A stretch of DNA of 20,172 bases from JAFDVL01 sp043719385 (GCA_043719385.1 JAYSTY010000223.1:1-20172), one strand, 5' to 3'; counted from the first letter of the stretch, positions 7,590 to 14,865 are shown. Notes: generated by a model from the letters alone, not told the origin. Numbers and translations: made by a program.

Positions 7590-8779
7590 TATCGCTTCAC
7601 CAGCCGTGCGCCGTAATCGTTCGTCGGGTCGCGGTAAATCGTGTGGATGTGTTGCGTGTCGCCTCTTTGTGGCGAAAATTCAATCAACAACGTCGGCCCC
7701 TGAATGCGGTAGTAAGACCCGCTGCCGCTGGTTGTCGAGCCGCTCCACGCAAACCATGTTTCTGACAAATTAGCTTTGATTTCAGCCATCTTCGCCGCTG
7801 CCGCTTCGTCGTTCAGAATGCCGACCCATTCATGAATGACATCGAACAGCTTTTCTTTTTGTGCGGCATTCAACGCTGAAACTTTGATGCCTTCAGGTTG
7901 AATCGTCTTGCCGTCCTGACCTGCGCCAAGCACGAGGTCACTGACCTGATAGGGCAGAATCGCCTGCTTCTGCTGCGCGGCATCCAGCGCGTTGATGAGC
8001 GCGAAGCCTTTGTCATATTCGCGTCCCAGTGGTCGCACGGTCTCACCATTCAATTTATAGCTTGCGGGCTGGGCGGCAGGCAGGCTCGGCGTCATGACAT
8101 TGGTCTTGCCGACAATCGTGACATTGATTGCCAGATGATGGCCGCCGAATTGAATCATCCACGGATCAGTCAACGAAGGTGCGCCGAGGAAAGCCAGATA
8201 GTATTCATCACGGCTGAAAGTTAATCCGCCCGGCCCGCGTCCACCCGGTCCGCGCCCACCACCTGGAGGGCCACCACCTGGAGGAGGGCCTCCGCCACCC
8301 GGAGGTGGCCCTCCTCCAGGTCTGCCGCCGCCGCCTGGCCCGCCGCCCGGCCCGCCGCCCGAAGTCTTCAGGACTTCATCGCCTTCCATAATCTCTTTCA
8401 CTTTTTGCAGACCCGGTTTGCTCAATGCCGTCGCCAGCAGCTTCATTCCGGCTTCGCGTTGTGCGGTAGTCAGGTCGCCCCAGCGCAAGCCGTTGCGTTG
8501 AAAAATGCCGGTCGGGAAATTCGACCATTTAGTTTTCTGTTCGCTGTTGAAGGCGAAGTTGACTTTGGCGCGTCCGGCATCGTCGAGGGTCGCCAGCAAG
8601 GCTTTAGCTGCTGCGACGGTCTTGCCAGTAGTATCGCTATCTTTGGCGGGTTCGACGCGCAGCGGAAGCGCAGGCGTGGTACTGATTTTTTGTGTTCGCT
8701 GTTGTGCGGCCCGCAAGACCCAGCCAGCGCAAAGAAGCACGAATAAACTAAGTACTGTGATGACTATTTTTCGTTTCAT
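7589..8779 (-). CDS. DUF3500 family exported protein with a Gly/Pro-rich insert
   Basis: The 396-residue protein has an N-terminal signal or anchor (about 4-24), an alpha-helical segment (about 45-138), a low-complexity Gly/Pro/Arg stretch (about 141-185), and a C-terminal half with the DUF3500 signatures: DPWMIQFGGHHLAINV (205-220) and HIHTIYRDPTNDYG (377-390). The clustered histidines could bind metal, but the family has no established biochemical role that I can state. A Shine-Dalgarno sequence AAAGGA about 9 nt upstream supports the ATG. It follows the TolB-like gene by 27 bp and abuts the small EF-hand gene, so it probably belongs to the same transcript. Within the Gly/Pro coding stretch lies a perfect 15-bp inverted repeat. 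Confidence 0.88.
   Translation of the reverse strand: MKRKIVITVLSLFVLLCAGWVLRAAQQRTQKISTTPALPLRVEPAKDSDTTGKTVAAAKALLATLDDAGRAKVNFAFNSEQKTKWSNFPTGIFQRNGLRWGDLTTAQREAGMKLLATALSKPGLQKVKEIMEGDEVLKTSGGGPGGGPGGGGRPGGGPPPGGGGPPPGGGPPGGGRGPGGRGPGGLTFSRDEYYLAFLGAPSLTDPWMIQFGGHHLAINVTIVGKTNVMTPSLPAAQPASYKLNGETVRPLGREYDKGFALINALDAAQQKQAILPYQVSDLVLGAGQDGKTIQPEGIKVSALNAAQKEKLFDVIHEWVGILNDEAAAAKMAEIKANLSETWFAWSGSTTSGSGSYYRIQGPTLLIEFSPQRGDTQHIHTIYRDPTNDYGARLVKR
8276..8321. repeat. 15-bp perfect inverted repeat inside the Gly/Pro-coding stretch
   Basis: Arms 8276-8290 and 8307-8321 are perfect reverse complements separated by 16 nt, within the low-complexity part of the DUF3500 gene. Because GGN and CCN codons are complementary, a Gly/Pro repeat tends to form such stems. 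The GC-rich hairpin in mRNA could slow ribosomes, or could simply be a by-product of composition. Confidence 0.7.
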
Positions 8780-8806
8780 TAAATCTTTCCTTTGAAGTTA
8801 ATAAGA

Positions 8807-10621
8807 TTATTTGTTAGCAATTTTCGGCACTGTTTTCGGAACAAAACATGGCATTGAATCCTCCCACGGACTGTCTGTAAGTTGTCGTTGCTCACTCCCA
8901 TCTGCCTTCATCATGAAGATCGCACCGTATGGTTGAAAGGTATTGTCATACAGTACCGTTTCATCCTTGAATCCATAGCGCCCGCTGCTCCACATAATGT
9001 GTTTGCTATCATCAGTCCAGAAAGCATGCGCGTCATTAGCAGGGAATGTAGTTAATTGGCGCAGGTCGGAACCATCGGGTCGGATCGTGAAGATATCGAA
9101 ATTATTGTCTTCGTGTTTGCGGGTAAACAAAATGCGTTCTCCATCAGGAGACCAGTAAGGAACATTATCGTATTCAGTGGTGAGCACCTGAACTGAATGA
9201 TCGGCGAGGTTGAGGATGCGCAGCCCCAAATCCTTTCCACCCCAAACCCGATATACAATCCGTTGGCCGTCAGGTGACCAGCTTGGGAATCCTGCATTGG
9301 GCATCCCTTCGGTTAAGCTTTGTGCACCAGTGCCGTCTCTTCGCACCATCATAATTTTCGCCGGATTGTTCTTGCGTGCCTGCAAAAATCCACCGAACCC
9401 AAACGCGATCCATTGACCATCGGGCGACCAGCTTGGTGCAAATGCCATTGCGCCATTGGCAGGAAATACCCGAACCCTGTTTGAGCCATTAGCATCCATG
9501 ATAGCAAGCGAGGAGTCTAAATCTTTTTCAGTAAGGACTAATTTTCCGTCTTTCGAGAAGCTTGGAAAAACGTCGCTATAACGGACTTCATAATTTGAGT
9601 CCCAGCTATAAAGCAATTGATTTTGCAGTCTGGGCTGGAAGCTAACTTTTTCATAAACTACCTGCTTTCCATCGGGTGACCACGCGGGCGAGCGTAGTTT
9701 ACGCTTGACCACTGCACTTCCATCTGTGTATGCGAGTCTTTCATTCGGCCCTGCTTTGGCAAGATAGCCAATATTTTCTGAGGTCAGAAATTGCGGATCT
9801 ATTTTCAACCCAGATCCTTTGGTATGTTCGACTTTTTCACCTGTTGCAACATTCACCGAAACAATTTGTGAAGTCGCTGACGGCGCAAGATTTGGTCTGC
9901 GTGCCGCCCAGGTTTGTTCTACCGTAATTTCATAAAAAGCAATTCGCTTTCCATCAGGAGACCATTTTGGAGTGCCTGTGCAGGTGCCGGACTGTGTAAG
10001 CCGGCGGAATCCCGTGCCATCTGCTCGGACAATGTAAATGCTGAGTTCTTGTACATGTTCCCAACCGGAACCATTACTATGCCCTCTCCAATTCGTATTG
10101 CGGTCAGAGGAAAATGCGAGCCATTTACCGTCTGGCGACCATGATGGTCGGAAGAAACCATTTGGCTTGATCGGATCACCTTGTATACCTGCTGACCCTG
10201 TCAGATTGCGAAGTTGCCGCGTCTTGAGATCAAGAATCCAAATGTTTGCCGTGTGCATTTCACGGGTGGAAACAAACGCGAGCCTGGTTCCCTCCGGCGA
10301 GAGCACAGCCTGATCGTCTAAAGCCGGACTATTAGTTAATCGCTCCAATCCCGTGCCATTCGGATGAACGCGATAAATATCTGCCTGACCAAAACCGTTG
10401 CGTTCGGAAGTAAACACAATCCATTTACCATCGGCGGAATAGGAAGCGTGATAATCAAATCCTGACGTAGCAAAAAGTTTGCGTTCATTTGTTCCATCAA
10501 CATTGGCGAGATAGAGTTCCGCTGCTGATGGGCCAATGCGGTTCATCAGCATGACATCCTTCGCTATCACAGGAACTGCAAGAAATATTATGATTACAAT
10601 GATAAATATTCTAGTGTACAT
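8807..10621 (-). CDS. Exported PD40/TolB-like beta-propeller protein
   Basis: The product (604 residues from the ATG at 10621) begins MYTRIFIIVIIIFLAVPVIA, a clear signal peptide. The frame stays open to a TTG at 10699, but that would put 26 polar residues before the signal, so the ATG is preferred. About ten PD40-type repeats follow, many reading WSPDGKxIxF, alternating with strands such as RVHPNGTGLERLT; this is the TolB/WD40-like propeller pattern. It lacks the N-terminal domain of true TolB and is too long for it, so it is better called a PD40 repeat protein than TolB. Such proteins bind partners or ligands in the periplasm or at the surface. An 11-mer also found before the small ORF at 10762-10917 lies 27 nt upstream of this start. 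Confidence 0.88.
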   Translation of the reverse strand: MYTRIFIIVIIIFLAVPVIAKDVMLMNRIGPSAAELYLANVDGTNERKLFATSGFDYHASYSADGKWIVFTSERNGFGQADIYRVHPNGTGLERLTNSPALDDQAVLSPEGTRLAFVSTREMHTANIWILDLKTRQLRNLTGSAGIQGDPIKPNGFFRPSWSPDGKWLAFSSDRNTNWRGHSNGSGWEHVQELSIYIVRADGTGFRRLTQSGTCTGTPKWSPDGKRIAFYEITVEQTWAARRPNLAPSATSQIVSVNVATGEKVEHTKGSGLKIDPQFLTSENIGYLAKAGPNERLAYTDGSAVVKRKLRSPAWSPDGKQVVYEKVSFQPRLQNQLLYSWDSNYEVRYSDVFPSFSKDGKLVLTEKDLDSSLAIMDANGSNRVRVFPANGAMAFAPSWSPDGQWIAFGFGGFLQARKNNPAKIMMVRRDGTGAQSLTEGMPNAGFPSWSPDGQRIVYRVWGGKDLGLRILNLADHSVQVLTTEYDNVPYWSPDGERILFTRKHEDNNFDIFTIRPDGSDLRQLTTFPANDAHAFWTDDSKHIMWSSGRYGFKDETVLYDNTFQPYGAIFMMKADGSEQRQLTDSPWEDSMPCFVPKTVPKIANK

Positions 10622-10761
10622 AAAAGATAAATAGGTCGGAATTCGTCTTTTGGTATCTAGCCAATCGCGATTTAGGTTGATAAGTGTGCTGACAGGCAAA
10701 GTGCCGGAGCAGCGTTTTTATTCGTTTGCTTTCTGGAGGGTAGCACCATAGATAGCAGCAT

Positions 10762-10917
10762 TTATTTTGCTGGCGCCTCCTCAATGACTTTCAGGTGAGC
10801 GCCAATTTGATGGGTGAATCGCCGTCTCTTTTTTTCCATCTGAAGTCTTCTGCGCCGATTTTTCCGATCATACCTGAGACGATGGTGGCGTAAGGTCCAG
10901 TGAATTAATAGCTTCAT
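10762..10917 (-). CDS. Candidate 51-residue basic small protein
   Basis: An ATG at 10917-10915 opens a 51-codon frame ending in TAA at 10764-10762. A good Shine-Dalgarno sequence (AAGGAAGG, plus-strand 10926-10933) sits 8 nt before the ATG, and a candidate ECF-type promoter lies just upstream (10962-10988). The product is very basic, with an Arg-rich centre (RRRRLQMEKKRRRF) and a short acidic/Ala end, and has no signal peptide or membrane helix. I recognise no family. It could be a nucleic-acid-binding or regulatory small protein, or a chance frame in the leader of the downstream TolB-like gene. Confidence 0.35.
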   Translation of the reverse strand: MKLLIHWTLRHHRLRYDRKNRRRRLQMEKKRRRFTHQIGAHLKVIEEAPAK

Positions 10918-10961
10918 AGTTGAGGCCTTCCTTAATCAGTAAAATTTGGTATCTATCTCAA

Positions 10962-10988
10962 ATGCACCTGAGATCTACTGATAGTTCC
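10962..10988 (-). promoter_or_regulatory. Candidate ECF sigma promoter P2 before the small ORF and TolB-like gene
   Basis: On the minus strand GGAACT (10988-10983) is followed after exactly 15 nt by GTGCAT (10967-10962). The promoter candidate of the sigma operon has GGAACT, 15 nt, GTACAT, a match at 11 of 12 specified bases with the same spacing. GGAAC-type -35 and GTC-like -10 elements are the known form of ECF promoters. Transcription would start about 40 nt before the 51-codon ORF. Part of the spacer and -10 also falls in a weak hairpin (ATCTCA 10955-10960, TGAGAT 10969-10974). Confidence 0.55.
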
Positions 10989-11016
10989 AAAAAATAATGC
11001 TTGAATAAAATCCGGC

Positions 11017-11817
11017 TCAATCTTCTTTTTTGTGATGTTTCCCGCGATTTTTTAGCGGCTGATCTTCATCAATCATTCTGAAATTTGCCGGTGCTTCAAA
11101 AAGTGATTTAGCAGGTTCGGCACGATTAATTTTTGTGAGCCGAAAAATTGTTTCGCCCATTCTGGGGTCTTTATGTTTGCTCAAAATGACGACTTGTAAT
11201 TCGGGTGATTCCCAGCGCTCAGAAGTGATTTCGAGGGGGCGATCATTACCGATTTCACCAGCAGGAATCGTAATGGTGGAACGGGTTCCTACCGCTTCAA
11301 CACCTTCGATGATTTGTTTGCCCAGCGACTCAGTTTTTTGATTAGATGAAGCCGGAGGCGCAAAATCAGGCGGCGGAGCGCTTTTGACTTTTGAGATTTT
11401 ACTGGCGGTTTGATGATCTGGATCAAGCGCGAATCGCTTCTTCGCTACGACATCGTGGATGAAGACTCTGGTCGTTGCCTTGCCTTTAATGGCAAAGGGA
11501 CCAAAGCCATCCTGCGTTGCTTCGTGTCGTGTGCGCCCTTCGCTGTCGCGCACAAATACGTCAGTAGTCTGGTGCGAGATACGTGTGCCGTTATCCAGAA
11601 TTTGCACTCGTTCTCTGATGGCAACTGCCGCATACGGAGCGCCTTTGACGACTTTCCCGTCGGATAACATTTCAGCCGTTAAAATGCCTGGGCGTTGTGC
11701 TGAGCCATGCTCAGGTTCACGATGGTGATTATCTTCGCGTTTATGCCGATCCTGAGCGTTAATTGAGCAGCCCATGACCAGTAAATATGTCAAAAAAGAA
11801 ATTGTAGTTTTCCGCAT
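11017..11817 (-). CDS. Secreted or lipid-anchored hypothetical protein of the ECF operon
   Basis: From the ATG at 11817 the product has 266 residues, beginning with a signal sequence that ends LLVMGCSINAQD; the Cys could be a lipobox cysteine, or cleavage could follow NAQ. The frame is open to 11868, but that start overlaps the anti-sigma gene and precedes the signal peptide, while 11817 has AAAGGTG about 8 nt upstream. The body contains GAPYAAVAIRERVQILDNGTRI and VRDSEGRTRHE, then GPFAIKGKA, a pattern I associate with acidobacterial hypothetical proteins; no catalytic motif is visible. Both ends are rich in His, Lys and Glu. The gene starts 13 bp after the anti-sigma stop, so it is probably the third gene of the sigma operon and may sense or respond to an envelope signal. 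Confidence 0.83.
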   Translation of the reverse strand: MRKTTISFLTYLLVMGCSINAQDRHKREDNHHREPEHGSAQRPGILTAEMLSDGKVVKGAPYAAVAIRERVQILDNGTRISHQTTDVFVRDSEGRTRHEATQDGFGPFAIKGKATTRVFIHDVVAKKRFALDPDHQTASKISKVKSAPPPDFAPPASSNQKTESLGKQIIEGVEAVGTRSTITIPAGEIGNDRPLEITSERWESPELQVVILSKHKDPRMGETIFRLTKINRAEPAKSLFEAPANFRMIDEDQPLKNRGKHHKKED

Positions 11818-11830
11818 TTGTTTTTCACCT

Positions 11831-12586
11831 TTATTGAAGCAAGCGAATCGCATAGGCGACGCCATCATCGCCCATCATAACTTCAGCTTTGATAATTTCA
11901 TTGGTGCGTCGTTCACTGAGCGGCAAGCCCATGGCGATCAGCGTTGTGCGCGGGACTTCGATCCGCATCATCGTTCTATTTTGGAGCGCTTTGGTATCGG
12001 TCGCGTAAGTTAGTGGGATGAACTCCGTCGCAGTTTCCTGCCTCATCTTTTTTGCTTCAAACTGTAATTTACTTCGCAGCGCACGTTGAGGCTTCGCGCT
12101 AATTTTTTTCAATGACGCTTGTTCCTGCTGCTGTGAAGGCACAGTTATGTCAGACTGTTTTTCGGCTTCATTGGTTACTGGTGTCGTTGGCGCAGGGAAG
12201 ACAGGCGTATCTTTCGTTGCAATCTTAATTGGTTCAGCGCGAAACCAGAAAATACTGACAACTGCCAAACCCAATAAAATCGCGGCTGTTGTTGCAGGAG
12301 CTAAATTCCACCTCCACCCGCGTATCAAGGCAAGAATTGACAATCTTTCCGGCGCGGTGAAAGTTTTGTGTTGTTCCCTGAAGGCTGTCAATAATTCCAG
12401 TTTTATGGCTGCAGCAGCTTTTGCCTGCGCCGTACTGTCCGCCAATGCCTGAAGTCCAACATTCAAGACTTGCTCATCTGACAAGTGCGCCGCGCATTGC
12501 TTACAATTCGCCGTATGCAATTTCACCGCCGCGTGATCGGCATTTCCAAATTGAATAAGTAGGTTTTTAAATTCTTCGCATCTCAT
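11831..12586 (-). CDS. Membrane-bound zinc-finger anti-sigma factor
   Basis: From ATG 12586 the protein has 251 residues. It opens with a zinc anti-sigma signature HTANCKQC (H24, C28, C31; HX3CX2C), has one membrane helix (about 97-115), then a low-complexity extracytoplasmic linker and a C-terminal domain containing RIEVPRTTLIAMGLPL and EVMMGDDGVAYAIRLLQ, a module I recognise from acidobacterial anti-sigma proteins. It should hold the ECF sigma factor inactive at the membrane until a signal releases it. The frame extends upstream to 12709, but ATG 12586 overlaps the sigma stop as ATGA, the usual coupling in such pairs, and gives a protein that starts at the zinc-finger domain. Confidence 0.9.
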   Translation of the reverse strand: MRCEEFKNLLIQFGNADHAAVKLHTANCKQCAAHLSDEQVLNVGLQALADSTAQAKAAAAIKLELLTAFREQHKTFTAPERLSILALIRGWRWNLAPATTAAILLGLAVVSIFWFRAEPIKIATKDTPVFPAPTTPVTNEAEKQSDITVPSQQQEQASLKKISAKPQRALRSKLQFEAKKMRQETATEFIPLTYATDTKALQNRTMMRIEVPRTTLIAMGLPLSERRTNEIIKAEVMMGDDGVAYAIRLLQ

Positions 12587-13215
12587 AATTCTGACCTCTG
12601 CGGAGCCGAAGCTTTTACCTTCACGCTGACATCCTGTGTCGCACGTAATTTTTCGACGAGCATGGCACGCGCCCGATTCAGCCTTGATCGGACTGTCCCG
12701 ACGGGGCAACCAATGGACTGTGCTGCCTGTTCGTAATTCATTTCTTCGAGATTACAAAGCACTACTACTTCACGGTAATGCGGAGGCAGGGAAAGCACTG
12801 CTTGTTGCACCGCCGCAATCATTTCCTGCTGCGCTAAAACCTGAAGCGGATGATGCTCCGTACTAAACAGCATCTCATCAATAGAACTGTCATCGTCCTC
12901 ATCGTGATCGGTGATGGAAACAAATGTTCGCTCGCGTTCGAGCCTCCGCAACACGCGATGCCGGGTGATTCCGAATAAGTATGACGCGACGGTTCCGCGT
13001 GATTCGTCAAATTGATGAGCGTCTCGCATCAGCGCCATAAAAACATCCTGTGAAATGTCTTCAGCAAACGCGGAAGAACCGCTCATACGGAGTGCAAAGC
13101 GATAAACGCCGGGTTGACGACGATCATATAATTTCTCAAACGCAGCCGCATCGCCAGCCTGCATCCGCTGCAATAATTCTTCATCGCTGAGCTTTCCGAA
13201 AACGTTGAATTCCAA
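12583..13215 (-). CDS. ECF-family RNA polymerase sigma factor
   Basis: This 210-residue protein has region 2 (about 25-95, with FEKLYDRRQPGVYRFALRM, the AEDISQDVFMALMR -10-binding helix and GTVASYLFGITRHRVLRRL) and region 4 (about 135-192, with LPPHYREVVVLCNLEEMNYEQAA and GCPVGTVRSRLNRAR, the -35-binding helix-turn-helix). An acidic linker (about 105-120) separates them; no region 3 is present. The only start that keeps the N-terminal LSDEELLQRM helix is TTG at 13215; AGGAGG lies 13 nt upstream and GGGCGG closer. It is coupled to the downstream anti-sigma gene by ATGA. A GGAACT-N15-GTACAT element upstream suggests autoregulation. Confidence 0.92.
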   Translation of the reverse strand: MEFNVFGKLSDEELLQRMQAGDAAAFEKLYDRRQPGVYRFALRMSGSSAFAEDISQDVFMALMRDAHQFDESRGTVASYLFGITRHRVLRRLERERTFVSITDHDEDDDSSIDEMLFSTEHHPLQVLAQQEMIAAVQQAVLSLPPHYREVVVLCNLEEMNYEQAAQSIGCPVGTVRSRLNRARAMLVEKLRATQDVSVKVKASAPQRSEL

Positions 13216-13242
13216 ATTTACCGCCCTGCCTCCTGTCTTGAA

Positions 13243-13269
13243 ATGTACAGGAGCGAGAGTCTTAGTTCC
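13243..13269 (-). promoter_or_regulatory. Candidate ECF sigma promoter P1 (autoregulatory) before the sigma gene
   Basis: On the minus strand GGAACT (13269-13264), a 15-nt spacer and GTACAT (13248-13243) match the known layout of ECF promoters. Transcription would start near 13237, leaving a short leader that contains AGGAGG (plus-strand 13229-13234) and then the TTG start at 13215. Autoregulation through a GGAAC promoter is common for ECF sigma operons. The same element recurs before two other transcription units in this window. Confidence 0.6.
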
Positions 13270-13663
13270 ATTATTTCTGTTAGCTTAAAGACGAAACTGA
13301 TGAAATTAGCAGTTTGCGATTGAACGAGGAGGCTGATTACTGAATCCTGAGTATTGACCACGGGCAAAACCTCTTCCGTTCTGCCGAGCAACGATTTTGG
13401 GTCAGCGGTCAGTGCGCCGCGACCAGTGGTCAGTAAGAGTTTCGTCAGGCAAGTGAAAACTGCTATAAATATCGGAATTCTTTGCTCGGCGAGCTGCAAC
13501 AATATTTCTGTGAGCCGCGGGCAAAGATAAGGTCACGCTGGCACGCCTGGTCATACGTGACTCTCCAATTGCGATTGTGATCTGGCAAGCAGCGAGAAGG
13601 TGCGGTACGCCCGCCCGACATTTTGCCTGTCTGGCTTTCGTTTCTAACTTGCTGCGTCACGCC

Positions 13664-13690
13664 GGAACTGTTATTTTTATAACTGTTCTG
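13664..13690 (+). promoter_or_regulatory. Candidate ECF sigma promoter P3 before the plus-strand operon
   Basis: GGAACT (13664-13669) is followed after exactly 15 nt by GTTCTG (13685-13690), about 55 nt before the ATG at 13745. It shares the full -35 hexamer, the spacing and the GTNC core with the other two copies. The AACTGTT at 13666-13672 is also repeated at 13681-13687, so part of this match could reflect a local direct repeat. Confidence 0.45.
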
Positions 13691-13707
13691 AGCGAATTTC
13701 CGCTCAG
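13688..13707 (+). promoter_or_regulatory. Leader hairpin upstream of the plus-strand operon
   Basis: CTGAGCG (13688-13694) and CGCTCAG (13701-13707) form a perfect 7-bp stem with a 6-nt loop, ending 37 nt before the ATG at 13745. No U-run follows, so it is not a terminator. It could be an operator, or a 5' stem of the mRNA, depending on where transcription starts. Confidence 0.4.
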
Positions 13708-13744
13708 CCAAAAGCAGTTAATACCTGATGCTTGAGCAAAACCC

Positions 13745-14311
13745 ATGAGATTATATTTTAAGTTATTACTGGTTGTCGTTACCCTTACCTTTATCGTTTC
13801 ATCTGCCGCGAATGCGCAAATAGTTCTTGGTCGTCCCAAAGACATCCCGCCACTCAATAATCCATATACAATTAATCTGGCCAGAGCGGACGTGACCAAA
13901 GCTATCGCGGAGATTTTGCAAACCTGCAAAATTGAATTGGACCCGGCCAGTACCAAAGCGGACAAAGGAAAATTTGTCACCAACGCCTGGATTTTTGCCA
14001 AAGGAGTAAACGCCAAAACTGATCTTGAGCATGTCTCGCAATTACCAGCGGGCGATGCGCGTAACTGGCTCAAAGGGCGCTATGCCCTGGAAATTAATGT
14101 TTTGCCGCTGGACGACAAACGCTCACAGCTTCAGGTCATTACGCATATTCAGGGACAAATTGCCGATGTGATAGGAACCAGATGGATTGAAAGTCCGTCA
14201 AATGGCTACCTCGAAGATGAAGCATTGCGTGGCCTGGCGGGCAAAATTCTGGGGATTGATCTGAGTATCAAAGGGAATGCCAAGCGGCGACTGATGAGTT
14301 GTGAGTATTAA
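13745..14311 (+). CDS. Secreted hypothetical protein, first gene of VWA operon
   Basis: The 188-residue product begins with a signal peptide (about 1-24, SSAANA before QIVLG). The mature part is a mixed alpha/beta domain: a helix with DVTKAIAEILQTCKI, a short region naming no motif, then alternating strands (YALEINVLPLDDKRSQLQVITHIQGQI) and a final helix near LRGLAGKILGIDL. The strand pattern, with residues such as RSQLQVITHIQG, loosely recalls BamC-like folds, but I cannot assign a family. It is the first of three closely spaced plus-strand genes, downstream of a candidate ECF promoter and divergent from the sigma operon, so it may be an envelope-stress target. No strong Shine-Dalgarno sequence is seen. 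Confidence 0.8.
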   Translation: MRLYFKLLLVVVTLTFIVSSAANAQIVLGRPKDIPPLNNPYTINLARADVTKAIAEILQTCKIELDPASTKADKGKFVTNAWIFAKGVNAKTDLEHVSQLPAGDARNWLKGRYALEINVLPLDDKRSQLQVITHIQGQIADVIGTRWIESPSNGYLEDEALRGLAGKILGIDLSIKGNAKRRLMSCEY

Positions 14312-14354
14312 CGCGCCGTGTCTGGTGGCACTTTATTGATTGGGAATTTCGCAG

Positions 14355-14858
14355 ATGAAATTATTCAACTGGTCAATTTATTTTTTTATCTGCCTGCTGG
14401 GACTGACGGTGATGTTTGCTCAGCCGACATATTCCCAGGACGATAAAAAGGAAGAACCGGTCAGCGAAGGATTTGCCGATACACTCAAGCGCATGCAAAT
14501 CAAACGCGCCGAGGCCGAGCATAAAAAACTGATCAAAAGCGCCCAGCAGGCGGCTGAAATTGCCGAAAAACTGCCCACGGATATAAGTGGCGAAAAGCTG
14601 GATCACGCGGCTGAAAAAAGGCTGAAAGAAATCGAAAAAGCTGCCAAACAAATTCGCAATTCGGTGGGCAGTTCGAATGACGAAAAAGAATTTGTGCCGC
14701 CCAAAGACCTGAGAGAAGCTGTCGAGCGCATGGTCGAAACCAGTAAACATCTGAGCGAGCAGATGGAAAAAACTTCGCGTCACTTAATTTCCGCGACCAT
14801 CCTTGTGACTTCCAACGATATGCTGCGGCTGGTGAAAATTTTGCGTGGCTACCTTTGA
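14355..14858 (+). CDS. Secreted helical (coiled-coil) hypothetical protein
   Basis: From ATG 14355 the product has 167 residues: a signal peptide (about 1-26, ending TYSQ), then an almost wholly helical, Lys/Glu/Ala-rich mature part typical of a coiled coil, with segments such as FADTLKRMQIKRAEAEHKK and AAEKRLKEIEKAAKQIRNS, and a final helix (LVTSNDMLRLVKILRGYL). A TTG at 14340 would add five residues before the charged start of the signal, so the ATG is preferred. I recognise no family. It lies 43 bp after the previous gene and 7 bp before the VWA gene, so the three are probably co-transcribed. Confidence 0.78.
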   Translation: MKLFNWSIYFFICLLGLTVMFAQPTYSQDDKKEEPVSEGFADTLKRMQIKRAEAEHKKLIKSAQQAAEIAEKLPTDISGEKLDHAAEKRLKEIEKAAKQIRNSVGSSNDEKEFVPPKDLREAVERMVETSKHLSEQMEKTSRHLISATILVTSNDMLRLVKILRGYL

Positions 14859-14865
14859 TTAAAGG

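Larger units (their letters stand above)
13216..13744. other. Divergent intergenic region between the ECF operon and the plus-strand operon
   Basis: This 529-bp stretch carries no convincing gene. Minus-strand frames at 13218-13502 and 13463-13711 exist, but they cover both candidate promoters and show no domain. It holds candidate ECF promoters at both ends, short GGTCAG(T/C) direct repeats with an 11-bp palindrome (13400-13434), and a hairpin just before the plus-strand gene (7-bp arms at 13688-13694 and 13701-13707). Confidence 0.6.

Noticed and set aside
8807..10621. True TolB of the Tol-Pal system
   Set aside because: No TolB N-terminal domain is visible, the protein is much longer, and no tolA, tolQ, tolR or pal neighbours are present.
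10622..10699. Upstream TTG start for the TolB-like gene
   Set aside because: It would put 26 polar residues before a clear signal peptide; the ATG at 10621 fits better.
13400..13434. GGTCAG(T/C) short direct repeats as a CRISPR or phase-variable array
   Set aside because: Only three copies of 6-7 bp with irregular spacing and no regular spacers.
13218..13711. Two minus-strand open frames upstream of the sigma gene
   Set aside because: They cover candidate promoters in both directions, show no domain or signal pattern, and fill a divergent regulatory region; likely chance frames.
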